A stretch of DNA of 64,000 nt from Flavobacterium profundi (GCF_006491645.1 NZ_VDCZ01000001.1:62001-126000); one strand, 5' to 3'; positions 49,781-59,083 are shown, counted from the stretch's first letter. Made by a program: numbers and translations. The notes: generated from the letters alone by a model not told the origin.

Positions 49781-51637
49781 ATGAAAAAAATAATTTTAAC
49801 CCTTGCAGTAGCAAGTTTTATTTGGAGCTGTAAACCAGGTGCTACATCTTCAAAAAAAGACGAAGTTAATGTTGCTATCGACTTAGTAAATGTAAAAGAT
49901 GACAAAGTAATGGTATCCATTGACGCACCTACCTTTACATCAGAAAGTACAACTTTTTTCATACCAAAAACTGTTCCTGGAACTTATTCAGAGGATGACT
50001 ATGGAAGATTCATTGAAGATTTTAAAGCTTTAGATGCTTCAGGAAATGGTTTACGAGTTACCAAATTAGATAAAAACTCTTATAAAATTGAGGAGGCTAA
50101 AAAATTAGCAAAAGTAACCTACCTAGTTAACGACTCTTTTGATACTGAAGGTGGTGGCGGATTTGGACAAAGTGAAGATGTGTTTTCTCCAGCAGGAACG
50201 AATATTAAAGCAGGTGAAAATTTCATGTTAAACACCCATGGTTTCGTGGGATATTTTGAAGGAAAAACAGAAACTCCTTATACGCTAACCATCACACACC
50301 CAGAAAGCCTTTTAGGTGTATCAGCTATGGTTGATTTAGATGCTTCAAAAAGTAAAGATGTTTTTCAAAGTTCAAAATATGCAACTTTAGTAGAAATGCC
50401 ATTAATGTATTCTAAACCAGACATTACCACTTTTATGGTTGATGATATGGAAATTATCATTAGTGTTTATTCTCCAACAGGAAAATATACAGCAAAAGAT
50501 ATTACTCCTAACATGGAAGCGATGATGACAGCACAAAAGAAATTTTTAGGCAAATTCAATGCCACTAAAAAATATGCAATTCTATTGTACCTGTCTACTA
50601 TGGAAAATGACGCTAAAGGTTTTGGAGCTTTAGAACATCCAACTTCTACAACAGTTGTTATGCCAGAAAGAATGGAATTAGAACAATTAAGAGAGCAATT
50701 GAAAGACATAGTTTCTCATGAATTTTTCCACATTGTAACACCATTAACTGTTCATTCTAACGAAATACAATATTTCGATTTTAATAACCCTCAAATGTCT
50801 GAACATTTATGGATGTATGAAGGTGTTACAGAGTATTTCGCAAATTTATTCCAAGTAAATCAAGGTTTGATTGATGAAACTGAATTTTATGAAAGAATGT
50901 CTGATAAAATTCAACAATCTAAAAGAATGAATGACAAAATGAGTTTTACTAAAATGAGTAAAAACGTTTTAAATGAACCTTATAAAGACCAATATATTAA
51001 TGTATACCAAAAAGGAGCTTTAATTGCAATGTGTGTTGACATTTTAATTAGAGAAAACAGTAATGGTCAAAAAGGTATTCTGAATTTAATGCAAGATTTA
51101 TCAAATGAATTTGGAACGAAAAAAGCATTTAAAGATGAAGAATTATTTGGCACTATAACTAAATTCACCTATCCAGCTGTTGGTGATTTCTTAAATAAAT
51201 ATGTGGCTGGTGAAACTCCAATTCCTTATGATGACTATTTTGCAAAAATGGGAGTAACTCCTGCAGAAATTGAAGTAGAAGGAAATCCTTTCTTAAAAGG
51301 TGGGCAAATTCCTTATATTACTGTTGATCAATCTACAAAAGAGATTATGATTATTCCAAGTGTTGAATTAAATGCATTCATGACCAATTTAGGATTAAAA
51401 GGAGGTGATAAAATTTTAGCTGTAAATGGAACCAATTATAACTTAGATAATATTTACGATTTAGTTATAGGAAGTATGGGTTGGAAAGATGGCGAACCGA
51501 TAACTATGAAAATTAAAAGAGACGGTGCAGAACAAGAAATTAAAGGAACTATTGTGATGCCAAAAGAAAAACGTCAAGGATATCAAGCAACTGATGACTC
51601 TAAAAAAGCTGTTAGAGAAGCTTGGTTAAAAGGCTAA
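49781..51637 (+). CDS. M61 glycyl aminopeptidase-like lipoprotein with PDZ domain
   Basis: 618 residues. Lipoprotein signal with Cys at residue 17 (SFIWSCKPG). N-terminal beta domain (residues 30-230), then the zinc protease: His313, Glu314 and His317 in VSHEFFHIVTP, and the third ligand Glu347 in MYEGVTEYFANLF. A C-terminal PDZ domain (about 530-600) contains NLGLKGGDKILAVNG. M61 enzymes cleave N-terminal Gly or Ala. Located on the outer or inner membrane facing the periplasm. Single gene with a terminator behind it. Confidence 0.92.
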   Translation: MKKIILTLAVASFIWSCKPGATSSKKDEVNVAIDLVNVKDDKVMVSIDAPTFTSESTTFFIPKTVPGTYSEDDYGRFIEDFKALDASGNGLRVTKLDKNSYKIEEAKKLAKVTYLVNDSFDTEGGGGFGQSEDVFSPAGTNIKAGENFMLNTHGFVGYFEGKTETPYTLTITHPESLLGVSAMVDLDASKSKDVFQSSKYATLVEMPLMYSKPDITTFMVDDMEIIISVYSPTGKYTAKDITPNMEAMMTAQKKFLGKFNATKKYAILLYLSTMENDAKGFGALEHPTSTTVVMPERMELEQLREQLKDIVSHEFFHIVTPLTVHSNEIQYFDFNNPQMSEHLWMYEGVTEYFANLFQVNQGLIDETEFYERMSDKIQQSKRMNDKMSFTKMSKNVLNEPYKDQYINVYQKGALIAMCVDILIRENSNGQKGILNLMQDLSNEFGTKKAFKDEELFGTITKFTYPAVGDFLNKYVAGETPIPYDDYFAKMGVTPAEIEVEGNPFLKGGQIPYITVDQSTKEIMIIPSVELNAFMTNLGLKGGDKILAVNGTNYNLDNIYDLVIGSMGWKDGEPITMKIKRDGAEQEIKGTIVMPKEKRQGYQATDDSKKAVREAWLKG

Positions 51638-51657
51638 TCTTTATCATATAAAAATAC

Positions 51658-51694
51658 AATCCTCAAAGTAGCTTCTATTTTGAGGATTTTTTTT
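51658..51694. terminator. hairpin terminator of the M61 gene
   Basis: AATCCTCAAA (51658-51667) pairs with TTTGAGGATT (51679-51688), followed by T-run. A TTG that opens the next frame (51680) lies inside it and cannot be a start. Confidence 0.85.
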
Positions 51695-51718
51695 ATTATT
51701 TTGCAACCAAATTATATA

Positions 51719-53026
51719 ATGATGCAAAACCCTCCTTATTTTACAGATGATACAATTGTTTTTGGTTTACTAATGTTACTCTTAGGTTTCGTTTTTTATA
51801 CCTCTTCAAAAGAAGAAGGCAATTGGAAAAAATTCTATAAAATTGTTCCTGCACTTTTAATGTGTTATTTACTTCCTGCTATTCTAAGTTCAATGAATAT
51901 TATTGCTCCTGAATGGACAGAAATTTCAGCAAATGGAGAAGAAATTAAAAAATCTTCTCAAATTTACCACATAGCTAGTCGCTATTTATTACCCGCAGCT
52001 CTAGTTTTAATGACATTGAGCATTGATTTAAAAGCACTTATGAATCTAGGATTTAAATCAATTATAGTTTTCTTAGCAGGTACAATTGGAATTATTTTAG
52101 GAGGCCCTATCGCAATTTTAATAATTTCCATTTTTTCACCAGAAACAGTTGGCGGTAATGATTTTGATGCGGTATGGAGAGGATTATCAACAATTGCTGG
52201 TAGTTGGATAGGTGGTGGTGCAAATCAGGCTGCTATGTTAGAGATTTTCAAATTTAACCAATCTAAATATGGAGCAATGGTCTTAGTTGATATTGTAGTA
52301 GCTAATATTGGAATGGCATTTTTATTATTTGGTATTGGTAAAAAAGAAACTATAAATAAGTGGTTAAAAGCCGATAATTCATCCATTCAAAAACTACAAG
52401 ATAAAGTATCCAATTATCAAGAAAGTGTAAAGAGAAATCCTTCTTTAACCGACTATATGGTTATTTTAGCTATTGCATTTACATCAGTTGGAATATCTCA
52501 TTGGGGTTCTCAAATCATATCCAATTTTTGCACACAAACTTTCGAAGCAGTGAATGACCCTAAAAGTTTTGCTTCAACTTTTGGTGGAACTTTCTTTTGG
52601 ATGATAACTATTGCTACAATTTTAGGAATTATACTTTCCTATACAAAATTAAAAACTTATGAAGGAGCTGGTGCTAGCAAAATCGGGAGTATCTTTATAT
52701 ATATATTAGTAGCATCAATTGGTATGAAAATGAATTTAACTTCAGTATTTGATAATCCAGGATTAATTCTTGTAGGAATTATTTGGATGATAATTCATTT
52801 TATTATCATCTTTGCGGTCGCAAAATTAATAAAAGCACCCTATTTTTTTATAGCGGTTGGTAGTCAAGCAAATGTTGGTGGTGCAGCTTCTGCACCTGTT
52901 GTAGCTTCTGCTTTTCATCCTTCCTTAGCTAGCGTAGGAGTTCTTTTAGCAATTTTTGGATATATTATCGGTACATATGGAGCAATTATTTGTACTTTTT
53001 TAATGGAACATGCTGCTCCTCAATAA
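51719..53026 (+). CDS. DUF819 family membrane protein
   Basis: 435 residues from the ATG pair at 51719/51722; the frame upstream falls in the terminator. About ten membrane helices. SGIAGSWIGGGANQAA-like segment here reads STIAGSWIGGGANQAAMLEI, and AVGSQANVGGAASAPVVASA near the C-terminus; these two glycine-rich re-entrant parts define DUF819 (YjcL). They resemble an inverted repeat transporter. Substrate unknown. The next gene begins 7 bp later (53034). Confidence 0.85.
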   Translation: MMQNPPYFTDDTIVFGLLMLLLGFVFYTSSKEEGNWKKFYKIVPALLMCYLLPAILSSMNIIAPEWTEISANGEEIKKSSQIYHIASRYLLPAALVLMTLSIDLKALMNLGFKSIIVFLAGTIGIILGGPIAILIISIFSPETVGGNDFDAVWRGLSTIAGSWIGGGANQAAMLEIFKFNQSKYGAMVLVDIVVANIGMAFLLFGIGKKETINKWLKADNSSIQKLQDKVSNYQESVKRNPSLTDYMVILAIAFTSVGISHWGSQIISNFCTQTFEAVNDPKSFASTFGGTFFWMITIATILGIILSYTKLKTYEGAGASKIGSIFIYILVASIGMKMNLTSVFDNPGLILVGIIWMIIHFIIIFAVAKLIKAPYFFIAVGSQANVGGAASAPVVASAFHPSLASVGVLLAIFGYIIGTYGAIICTFLMEHAAPQ

Positions 53027-53033
53027 TAAAAAA

Positions 53034-53777
53034 ATGAAAATTAAAAAAATGAAAAAAGGACTACTTCTTGGATTTGCATTACTAAGTTTAATAGCTTGTA
53101 ATGATAATGAGGCTCCAAAAGAAAATTTACACTTAACAGGAAATGTAAAAGGATTAAGCCAAGGTAAATTATATATTAAAAAATTTGAAGACACCACTTT
53201 GGTAGCAATCGATAGTATTATTATTAAAGGAAATTCTCATTTTGAGACCACTATACCTTTAAAAAACCCAGAAGTATTCTATTTGTTTTTAGACAGAGGT
53301 CAAACCAATTCCATTGATAATAATTTAGTTTTTTTTGCTGAACCAGGTGAAATGAATATAGAGACTTCTCTAAAAGAGTTCTATGCGGGTGCTAAAATTA
53401 CAGGTTCAAAAAATCAAGAACTTTTTGATGAATTTAATAGTTTCAAATCTAAATTTAATGATGAAAATATAGCCATCATAGAAAAGAGAATTGAGAACAG
53501 TACAAATTTTAACCAACAAAGAGCAGATAGTATTGAAGAGGCTTATGGCAGATTAGTTAAAAGAAAATACCGCTATACAGCCAATTTCGCAAGCACACAT
53601 GGTGAATATGAAATTGCCCCTTATCTTGCATTAACAGAAATTCCCGACATCAATGTAGCTTATTTAGATACAATCGCTAAGCACATGAGCAGAGAAGTTG
53701 CTGCTTCGAAATACGGAAAAATTCTTAGAAAACATATTTATGATACAAAAAAAGAAACTTTATCCAATAAAGAATAA
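53034..53777 (+). CDS. DUF4369-type lipoprotein lacking a thioredoxin domain
   Basis: 247 residues from ATG 53034; ATG 53049 is another choice. Lipoprotein signal (ALLSLIACNDN). NLHLTGNVKGLSQGKLYIKK through ETSLKEFYAGAKITGSKNQE is the DUF4369 beta-domain. This domain normally precedes a thioredoxin-fold domain in Bacteroidota proteins. Here helices follow (residues 130-220) but no CxxC or cis-Pro appears. It is close behind the DUF819 gene and may be co-transcribed. Confidence 0.8.
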   Translation: MKIKKMKKGLLLGFALLSLIACNDNEAPKENLHLTGNVKGLSQGKLYIKKFEDTTLVAIDSIIIKGNSHFETTIPLKNPEVFYLFLDRGQTNSIDNNLVFFAEPGEMNIETSLKEFYAGAKITGSKNQELFDEFNSFKSKFNDENIAIIEKRIENSTNFNQQRADSIEEAYGRLVKRKYRYTANFASTHGEYEIAPYLALTEIPDINVAYLDTIAKHMSREVAASKYGKILRKHIYDTKKETLSNKE

Positions 53778-53842
53778 GCTTTCTTTTTGAAATTCATTTG
53801 TTTTTAGGTATTTTTCAATAAATTTTAATTCCTATAATACCT

Positions 53843-54970
53843 ATGAAAAAACAGCATATTCAAACATTAGCAGTTCATGCTGGTGAAACCAAAGGAAAGA
53901 ATAAAGACATTATTCAACCCATACATCTTTCGACCACATTTGAACGCAATGAGGACGGAACCACAGGAGAATATATTTATACTCGTGGTGAAAACCCTAA
54001 CCGAATTGCTGTAGAACAAAAATTGGCACAAATTGAAGGTGCAAAAACAGCTATTGCCTTTGCCTCTGGAATGGCAGCAATAAATGCTTTATTTGATACT
54101 TTATTAGAACCAAATTGTCATATTATTATTCCTGATGATTGCTATCATGGAACGCGTCAGTTATTAGATACTTTTTTTAAACGTTGGAATGTAACTACGA
54201 ATAGGATTGATATGACCGAAGCCACACATGTTGAAAAAGCGATACAACCCAACACGAAATTAATTTGGATTGAAACACCATCAAATCCTCAATTAAAAAT
54301 AACCGACTTAGAAGCTGTCATTTCGATTGCTAAGAAGAATAATATACTAACCGTTTGTGATAATACTTTTGCAACACCTTTAGCTCAAAAAACAATTCAA
54401 AATGGTATTGACTACGTCATGTATTCCTCAACTAAATTTTTTAGCGGTCATTCCGATATTTTAGGAGGTGTTGTCTTAACTAACAAAGAAGATGAATTGA
54501 GCCAAAGTATTCGAACGTATCAAAAAATGGCAGGTGCTGTTCCATCTCCATTCGATTGCTGGCTACTCAACAGAAGTTTAGCTACATTTCCTTTACGTTT
54601 TAGAGCACAATCTGACAACGCTATTACTATTGCAAATTTTTTAAGTACGCATCCTTCCATTGAGAAAGTGTTTTTTCCTGGTTTAGCTTCCCATGAAAAT
54701 CATCATATTGCAAAAAAACAAATGCAAAATGGTTTTGGCACTATAGTCTCTATTTTGGTGAAAGGAAACCAAGAAAATGCCTTAGCGTTTACCAATAAAC
54801 TACACATTTTCAAACACGCTACCTCTTTAGGAGGTGTAGAAAGTTTAGTAGAACACCGAAGAAGTGTTGAAGGCACCAATCCGATTAGCCCAGAGAATTT
54901 AATACGTCTTTCAATTGGAATTGAGTATATAGATGATTTACTTTCCGATTTGAAACAGGCTTTGGAATAA
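53843..54970 (+). CDS. PLP-dependent trans-sulfuration enzyme, cystathionine gamma-synthase/lyase type
   Basis: 375 residues, Cys/Met metabolism PLP family. TLAVHAGETKGKNKDIIQPI at the N-terminus, EYIYTRGENPNRIAVEQKLA, FASGMAAINAL, the Schiff-base Lys in MYSSTKFFSGHSDILGG, and the C-terminal SLGGVESLVEHR followed by LIRLSIGIEYIDDL. It either makes cystathionine from O-acylhomoserine or splits it. Sequence cannot separate the two reliably. Single gene. Confidence 0.92.
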   Translation: MKKQHIQTLAVHAGETKGKNKDIIQPIHLSTTFERNEDGTTGEYIYTRGENPNRIAVEQKLAQIEGAKTAIAFASGMAAINALFDTLLEPNCHIIIPDDCYHGTRQLLDTFFKRWNVTTNRIDMTEATHVEKAIQPNTKLIWIETPSNPQLKITDLEAVISIAKKNNILTVCDNTFATPLAQKTIQNGIDYVMYSSTKFFSGHSDILGGVVLTNKEDELSQSIRTYQKMAGAVPSPFDCWLLNRSLATFPLRFRAQSDNAITIANFLSTHPSIEKVFFPGLASHENHHIAKKQMQNGFGTIVSILVKGNQENALAFTNKLHIFKHATSLGGVESLVEHRRSVEGTNPISPENLIRLSIGIEYIDDLLSDLKQALE

Positions 54971-55022
54971 TTATCCAAAAATATTTTTCATATCTTTAGC
55001 TAACAAAAGTAGATCTAAAAAC

Positions 55023-55502
55023 ATGCTTTCTATAATGAAATGGTTCAGAAATTACAAAACAGCTATTTTATATGGCATAAGTTTATTTGTTTTGCTTTTT
55101 TTTCTGAAATGGTTAGAACTTCGTTATATTTTATTTGATCATTCTTTGGAAATTTATATTGGTTCCATTGCAGTTCTTTTTACAGCATTAGGAATTTGGC
55201 TTGCTTTAAAACTTTCTAAACCCAAAACGAAAACCATTATTGTAGAAAAAGAAGTTTTTATCCCAAAAGAGGAAGACTTTACAATGAATCAAGCTCTAAT
55301 TGAAAAATTAGAATTAAGTGCAAGAGAATTAGAAATACTTGATTTAATGGCTCAAGGAAATAGCAATCAAGAAATTGCGAATAGCATTTTTGTCTCCTTA
55401 AGCACCGTAAAAACACACAATCAAAATATTTTTGAAAAATTAGATGTAAAAAGAAGAACGCAAGCTATTGAAAAAGCAAAACGTTTACAAATTATACCTT
55501 AA
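55023..55502 (+). CDS. membrane-tethered LuxR-type transcriptional regulator
   Basis: 159 residues. Two N-terminal membrane helices (ILYGISLFVLLFFLKWLEL and YIGSIAVLFTALGIWLALKL). A linker follows, then a GerE/LuxR helix-turn-helix (residues about 95-155): LSARELEILDLMAQGNSNQE, then IANSIFVSLSTVKTHNQNIF and KLDVKRRTQAIEKAKRL. There is no receiver domain, so signal input must come through the membrane part. The DUF4199 membrane gene follows at 55612. Its target is unknown. Confidence 0.88.
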   Translation: MLSIMKWFRNYKTAILYGISLFVLLFFLKWLELRYILFDHSLEIYIGSIAVLFTALGIWLALKLSKPKTKTIIVEKEVFIPKEEDFTMNQALIEKLELSARELEILDLMAQGNSNQEIANSIFVSLSTVKTHNQNIFEKLDVKRRTQAIEKAKRLQIIP

Positions 55503-55611
55503 GTGAGTCCTACTTTAGTACTAAATTCATGATAAAAAACAAAAATGTACTAAAGTATGAGTAAAAAAAAGCGGTTAATTTTCACATTTGTGGTTATAAA
55601 TGATTCCTAAA

Positions 55612-56130
55612 ATGAAAAAAAACATTCTTATCTTCGGACTAATAGCTGGTATAGTTGTTTCTATACCTATGCTTATCATTACTTCTAATTGTACCTCTTT
55701 CGATTTTGAAAAAGGAATGCTTATTGGCTACTCCTCCATGCTCATTGCTTTTTCTATGGTCTATGTGGGTATTAAAAATTACAGAGACAAATACAACCAA
55801 GGTGTAATCAGCTTTGGTAAAGCATTTAAAATTGGTAGTATTATCGTATTAATTGCTTCTACTATGTATGTGGTGAGCTGGTTGATTAACTATTTTTATT
55901 TTGTACCCGATTTTACTGAAAAATATGCCGAGCATATGATAAACGGTTTAAAACAAAGTGGTGCTAGTTTGACAGAAATAGAGCAAAAAACAAAAGAAAT
56001 GGAAGAGTTTTCCACGATGTATAAAAACCCTTTTTTTAACGCCATGATAACGTATACAGAAATTTTACCTGTTGGGATACTTGTGACGTTAATTAGTTCT
56101 TTCATTTTAAAAAGCAAACCTACAGAATAA
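55612..56130 (+). CDS. DUF4199 membrane protein
   Basis: 172 residues from ATG 55612; ATG 55600 would leave only two or three bases of leader after a -7 box CACATTTG at 55583-55590. Four membrane helices (ILIFGLIAGIVVSIPMLII, GMLIGYSSMLIAFSMVYVG, GSIIVLIASTMYVVSWL and LPVGILVTLISSFIL). DUF4199 proteins are common in Bacteroidota; role unknown. It lies next to the LuxR-type gene upstream. Confidence 0.85.
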   Translation: MKKNILIFGLIAGIVVSIPMLIITSNCTSFDFEKGMLIGYSSMLIAFSMVYVGIKNYRDKYNQGVISFGKAFKIGSIIVLIASTMYVVSWLINYFYFVPDFTEKYAEHMINGLKQSGASLTEIEQKTKEMEEFSTMYKNPFFNAMITYTEILPVGILVTLISSFILKSKPTE

Positions 56131-56202
56131 TAACACAAATAGGGAAGTTAACTGAAGACAAATATTATTTTTATTTGGCTTCCCTGTATTTTATTGTATC
56201 GC

Positions 56203-56571
56203 ATGACCAAAAAAGAAATTGTTACTCATTTTTTACATCTTGCTGCTAAAGGGCAATCTAGAGAAGCCTTTGAAGTATATGTAGCACCTGATTTTATCCA
56301 TCACAATGCCTATTTTAAAGGAGATCGAAACACCTTAATGCTTGCTATGGAAGAAAATGCAATTCAAAATCCGAATAAAATTTTTGAAATACAACGCATT
56401 TTAGAGGATGAGCATTTGGTTGCTGTACATTCTCGCATTCAATTACAACAAAACAATTTGGAGTTAGCTGTCATGCATATTTTCAGATTTAATGAAAATA
56501 AAATTGTAGAACTTTGGGATTTTGGGCAACCCGTTCCAAAAGATATCATTAATGAAAATGGTATGTTTTAA
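56203..56571 (+). CDS. SnoaL-like NTF2-fold protein
   Basis: 122 residues from ATG 56203. The frame opens at TTG 56194, but the ATG is clearly preferred. FLHLAAKGQSREAFEVYVAP, DFIHHNAYFKGDRNTLMLAM, RILEDEHLVAVHSRIQL and VMHIFRFNENKIVELWDFGQ match predicted SnoaL-like polyketide-cyclase-type proteins. It may isomerise or hydrate a small molecule. Terminator follows. Confidence 0.85.
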   Translation: MTKKEIVTHFLHLAAKGQSREAFEVYVAPDFIHHNAYFKGDRNTLMLAMEENAIQNPNKIFEIQRILEDEHLVAVHSRIQLQQNNLELAVMHIFRFNENKIVELWDFGQPVPKDIINENGMF

Positions 56572-56591
56572 TATACAAAAAGTGGAAAAAT

Positions 56592-56624
56592 AAAAAAAGG
56601 AAAGCAAATGCTTTCCTTTTTTTT
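56592..56624. terminator. hairpin terminator shared by SnoaL gene and tRNA-Thr
   Basis: AGGAAAGC pairs with GCTTTCCT (56598-56605 and 56610-56617) between A and T runs, loop AAAT. It serves the gene on the plus strand and the tRNA on the minus strand. Confidence 0.88.
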
Positions 56625-56625
56625 G

Positions 56626-56699
56626 AGCCGATGGAGGGACTCGAACCCACGACCTGCTGATTACAAATCAGCTGCTCTAGCCAGCTGAGCTACACCGGC
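56626..56699 (-). tRNA. tRNA-Thr (anticodon TGT)
   Basis: 74 nt. Acceptor stem GCCGGTG pairs with CATCGGC plus discriminator T. D-arm GTAGCTCAGCTGGCTAGAGC-like, anticodon arm GCTGA-TTTGTAA-TCAGC with anticodon TGT, T-arm GTGGGTTCGAGTCCC. CCA is not encoded. The anticodon reads ACA and, with wobble, other Thr codons. Confidence 0.96.
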
Positions 56700-56813
56700 A
56701 ACTCTTAAGGAAACAGCCACTAAAACAAGCTACCTGTTTCCTTTATTGCGGTGCAAATATAATTTTGATTTTTATATTTGCAAAGAAAAATCTGCTTTTT
56801 TTTTACTATTTTT

Positions 56814-57083
56814 TTAATTCAATTTGTTGATTTTTTCAACTATTTGATTTGCAGTATCTTCGTATTCTTTACGAATTTGCTTAAAATGCGCTTTTTTATT
56901 TTCAACATCTTTTTTATTGATTTTGGTAACCAATGCATCATAGTTATCGTAGATTTCATCAATAATAGCATCTGTAGTTTCAGTAGGTTTTCCACCATTT
57001 GTCATTTCCCACACATACACAATATTTACTAAATCTCCTAAAACGTAGTTGATTTCTTTCTTCAAGTTTTTAACGCTTGCCAT
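56814..57083 (-). CDS. small conserved hypothetical protein
   Basis: 89 residues from ATG 57083 (MASVKNLKKEINYVLGDLVN). Helical, rich in Lys, Asp and Glu, with no signal. NIVYVWEMTNGGKPTETTDA then two helices with Tyr and Asp. Found as a short conserved protein in many flavobacteria as I recall; function unknown. It lies 30 bp before the manA stop and downstream of manA on the same strand, so the two may share a transcript. Confidence 0.7.
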   Translation of the reverse strand: MASVKNLKKEINYVLGDLVNIVYVWEMTNGGKPTETTDAIIDEIYDNYDALVTKINKKDVENKKAHFKQIRKEYEDTANQIVEKINKLN

Positions 57084-57140
57084 TTTGTATTTATTTAAAA
57101 TTTGAAGCAAAATTAAGGAATATATTCTTATGATATTTAA

Positions 57141-58103
57141 TTAAATAGAAATTTCTAACAACGTAGCATTTCCTTTAAAAACTAAATTATCAATTACAGC
57201 TGGTATTAAAATCGTATTTCCCGCTTTCAAACGGAAGCAATCTTCTTCAAAAAGCAAATCCAATTCACCTTCCGTACACATAAAAACACTAAACGCATCT
57301 TGTTTTTTGGACCAATTATAGATTCCATCTAAAGGAATTATATTTGTTTTAAAATAAGGACAATCCACAACCTGGTTAGAAGTATTTTCAATGGCCTGAA
57401 AAGCAATTGCTGCGTTTGTTTTTTCAAAAGTAATGGCTTCTAAAGCTAAATCAGTATGCAATTCCCTACCCTTACCGTTTGCATCAACCCTATCCCAATC
57501 ATAAATGCGATACGTTACGTCGCTTGTTTGTTGAATTTCTGCTATAACAACACCAGCTCCAATAGCGTGAATGGTACCTGTTTCTAAAAAAAAGACATCT
57601 CCCTTTTTCACAGGTACTTCATTTAAAATTGAAACTAACGTTTTATTTTCCAAATGATGTAAATATTCTTGCTTGGTTGTATTCTCTTTAAATCCAACAA
57701 CTAAGCGTGAGTTCGAATCGGCTTGCATCACATACCACATTTCTGTTTTCCCGAAAGAATTATGCCTTTTTTTAGCTAAAAAATCATTTGGGTGTAGTTG
57801 AATAGATAAATCTTCTTTGGCATCAATAAACTTAAATAATAATGGAAAATCATTTCCAAATCTTTTTATTACAGAATCTCCCAAAAAATCTTTAGAAAAC
57901 AATTCAATCAACTCATTGATATTTTTCCCTTTTAAAGCACCATTATTCACTACACTCAAATCGTTTGGAACTGTAGAAATTTCCCAACTCTCTCCTGTTA
58001 TCTCAGAAGAAATAGGTTTATTTAAATAGGTTTTTAATTTGGTTCCGCCCCAAATTCGCTCTTTGAGTATCGGTTTAAAAAGTAATGGATATAAACGATT
58101 CAT
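57141..58103 (-). CDS. manA: mannose-6-phosphate isomerase, type I
   Basis: 320 residues from ATG 58103. The TTG further up (58124) overlaps a probable promoter (AATATTTG on the minus strand). Cupin metalloenzyme: LLFKPILKERIWGGTKLKTY, FKFIDAKEDLSIQLHPND (metal ligands Gln and His), EMWYVM, and LETGTIHAIGAGVVIAEIQQ (His). It converts fructose-6-phosphate to mannose-6-phosphate for capsule, LPS or glycan synthesis. Lies upstream of the 89-residue gene. Confidence 0.92.
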   Translation of the reverse strand: MNRLYPLLFKPILKERIWGGTKLKTYLNKPISSEITGESWEISTVPNDLSVVNNGALKGKNINELIELFSKDFLGDSVIKRFGNDFPLLFKFIDAKEDLSIQLHPNDFLAKKRHNSFGKTEMWYVMQADSNSRLVVGFKENTTKQEYLHHLENKTLVSILNEVPVKKGDVFFLETGTIHAIGAGVVIAEIQQTSDVTYRIYDWDRVDANGKGRELHTDLALEAITFEKTNAAIAFQAIENTSNQVVDCPYFKTNIIPLDGIYNWSKKQDAFSVFMCTEGELDLLFEEDCFRLKAGNTILIPAVIDNLVFKGNATLLEISI

Positions 58104-58227
58104 AATGTATTTTTTTGGATACAAATATTGAAGAATTGTAATTTTATTTTATTTTATTTCGACGAATGCGCAACTTATTTATTTCAACAACAAAAAAACT
58201 GAGACAACTCGTAAGTTAAATATCGAT

Positions 58228-58554
58228 TTACTTAATTTTTGAAAGCATTATTAAAAAAGCAATAATAGTGAGAATAATATACCCTGAAAAATAGCGTTTA
58301 GGAATTTTAGTTTCTTCGTTAATTTTAAAAAGTTTATTTTTGGCAGTACTCGTCATTTCAAAAGGTTTAAGATCTCCTTTTTTACATTGTGAACAACCTA
58401 CAACAGTTCTTTTTTCTAATGGAAAAATAAAAATTTTTAGTATTAAAAACTTTAGATAAACATCAACAAGTAAACTTGTATCTTGGTTACAAACTTTACA
58501 TTTCTCGTCTTTGATAATTCCTTGAGAAATTAATCTTTCTCTTGTTCCAATCAT
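58228..58554 (-). CDS. small membrane protein with zinc-ribbon-like CxxC pairs
   Basis: 108 residues. Two CxxC pairs: EKCKVCNQD (residues 19-22) and GCSQCKKGD (around 54-57). They probably bind zinc. A hydrophobic stretch (VYLKFLILKIFIFPL) lies between and a C-terminal membrane helix YIILTIIAFLIMLSKIK closes it. Not recognised. Separate from its neighbours on both sides. Confidence 0.65.
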   Translation of the reverse strand: MIGTRERLISQGIIKDEKCKVCNQDTSLLVDVYLKFLILKIFIFPLEKRTVVGCSQCKKGDLKPFEMTSTAKNKLFKINEETKIPKRYFSGYIILTIIAFLIMLSKIK

Positions 58555-58611
58555 AAATAAACCATTTAAAAAGCAAAAATAGAAACTTAAAAGGCAAAAA
58601 AAGATTTTATT

Positions 58612-59082
58612 CTATTTATTTTTAAAATCCTTAAAAATTTCTTTAACCTTATCTTTTGCAATTGAAACATGATTCTTTGCCGACATATTATTATAAATGT
58701 ACACTAAAGTCCCTTCTGCATTAATAATATAAGTTACCCTACCGGGTAGCAATCCTAATAAATTTGTTGGAACTCCAAATAATTTCCTTAAGCTTTTATC
58801 TTGATCAGACAATAATATAAAAGGCAACTTGTATTTTTGAGCGAATTTAGTATGTGCTTTTTCAGAATCACCACTTACACCAATAACTTCAGCACCTAAT
58901 TCTTTAAAGTCTTCATATTCATCTCTAAAACTGCAAGCTTGAGCTGTACAACCTGGCGTATCGTCTTTTGGATAAAAATATAGTACTATGGGTTTACCTA
59001 AATGTTCATCCCAAATAAAATTGGCTCCATGTTGATCTTTCGCACTAAAATTTGGAACTTTATCTCCTACTTTTAAACTCAT
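58612..59082 (-). CDS. bcp: thioredoxin-dependent peroxiredoxin, BCP/PrxQ type
   Basis: 156 residues. LKVGDKVPNFSAKDQHGANF, then YFYPKDDTPGCTAQACSFRD with peroxidatic Cys and the resolving Cys five residues later, the PrxQ arrangement. LPFILLSDQDKSLRKLFGVP and GRVTYIINAEGTLVYIYN complete the fold. Reduces peroxides in the cytosol. Ends one base behind queD (59084), so the pair is co-transcribed; idi lies upstream. Confidence 0.95.
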   Translation of the reverse strand: MSLKVGDKVPNFSAKDQHGANFIWDEHLGKPIVLYFYPKDDTPGCTAQACSFRDEYEDFKELGAEVIGVSGDSEKAHTKFAQKYKLPFILLSDQDKSLRKLFGVPTNLLGLLPGRVTYIINAEGTLVYIYNNMSAKNHVSIAKDKVKEIFKDFKNK

Positions 59083-59083
59083 T

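Noticed and set aside
56814-57032. Plus-strand 84-residue frame opposite the 89-residue gene
   Set aside because: Phe/Ile-rich antisense of a Lys/Asn-rich gene; the minus strand reads as normal protein.
58104-58124. Earlier start of manA at TTG 58124
   Set aside because: The TTG is in a promoter-like box; the ATG at 58103 begins the conserved N-terminus.
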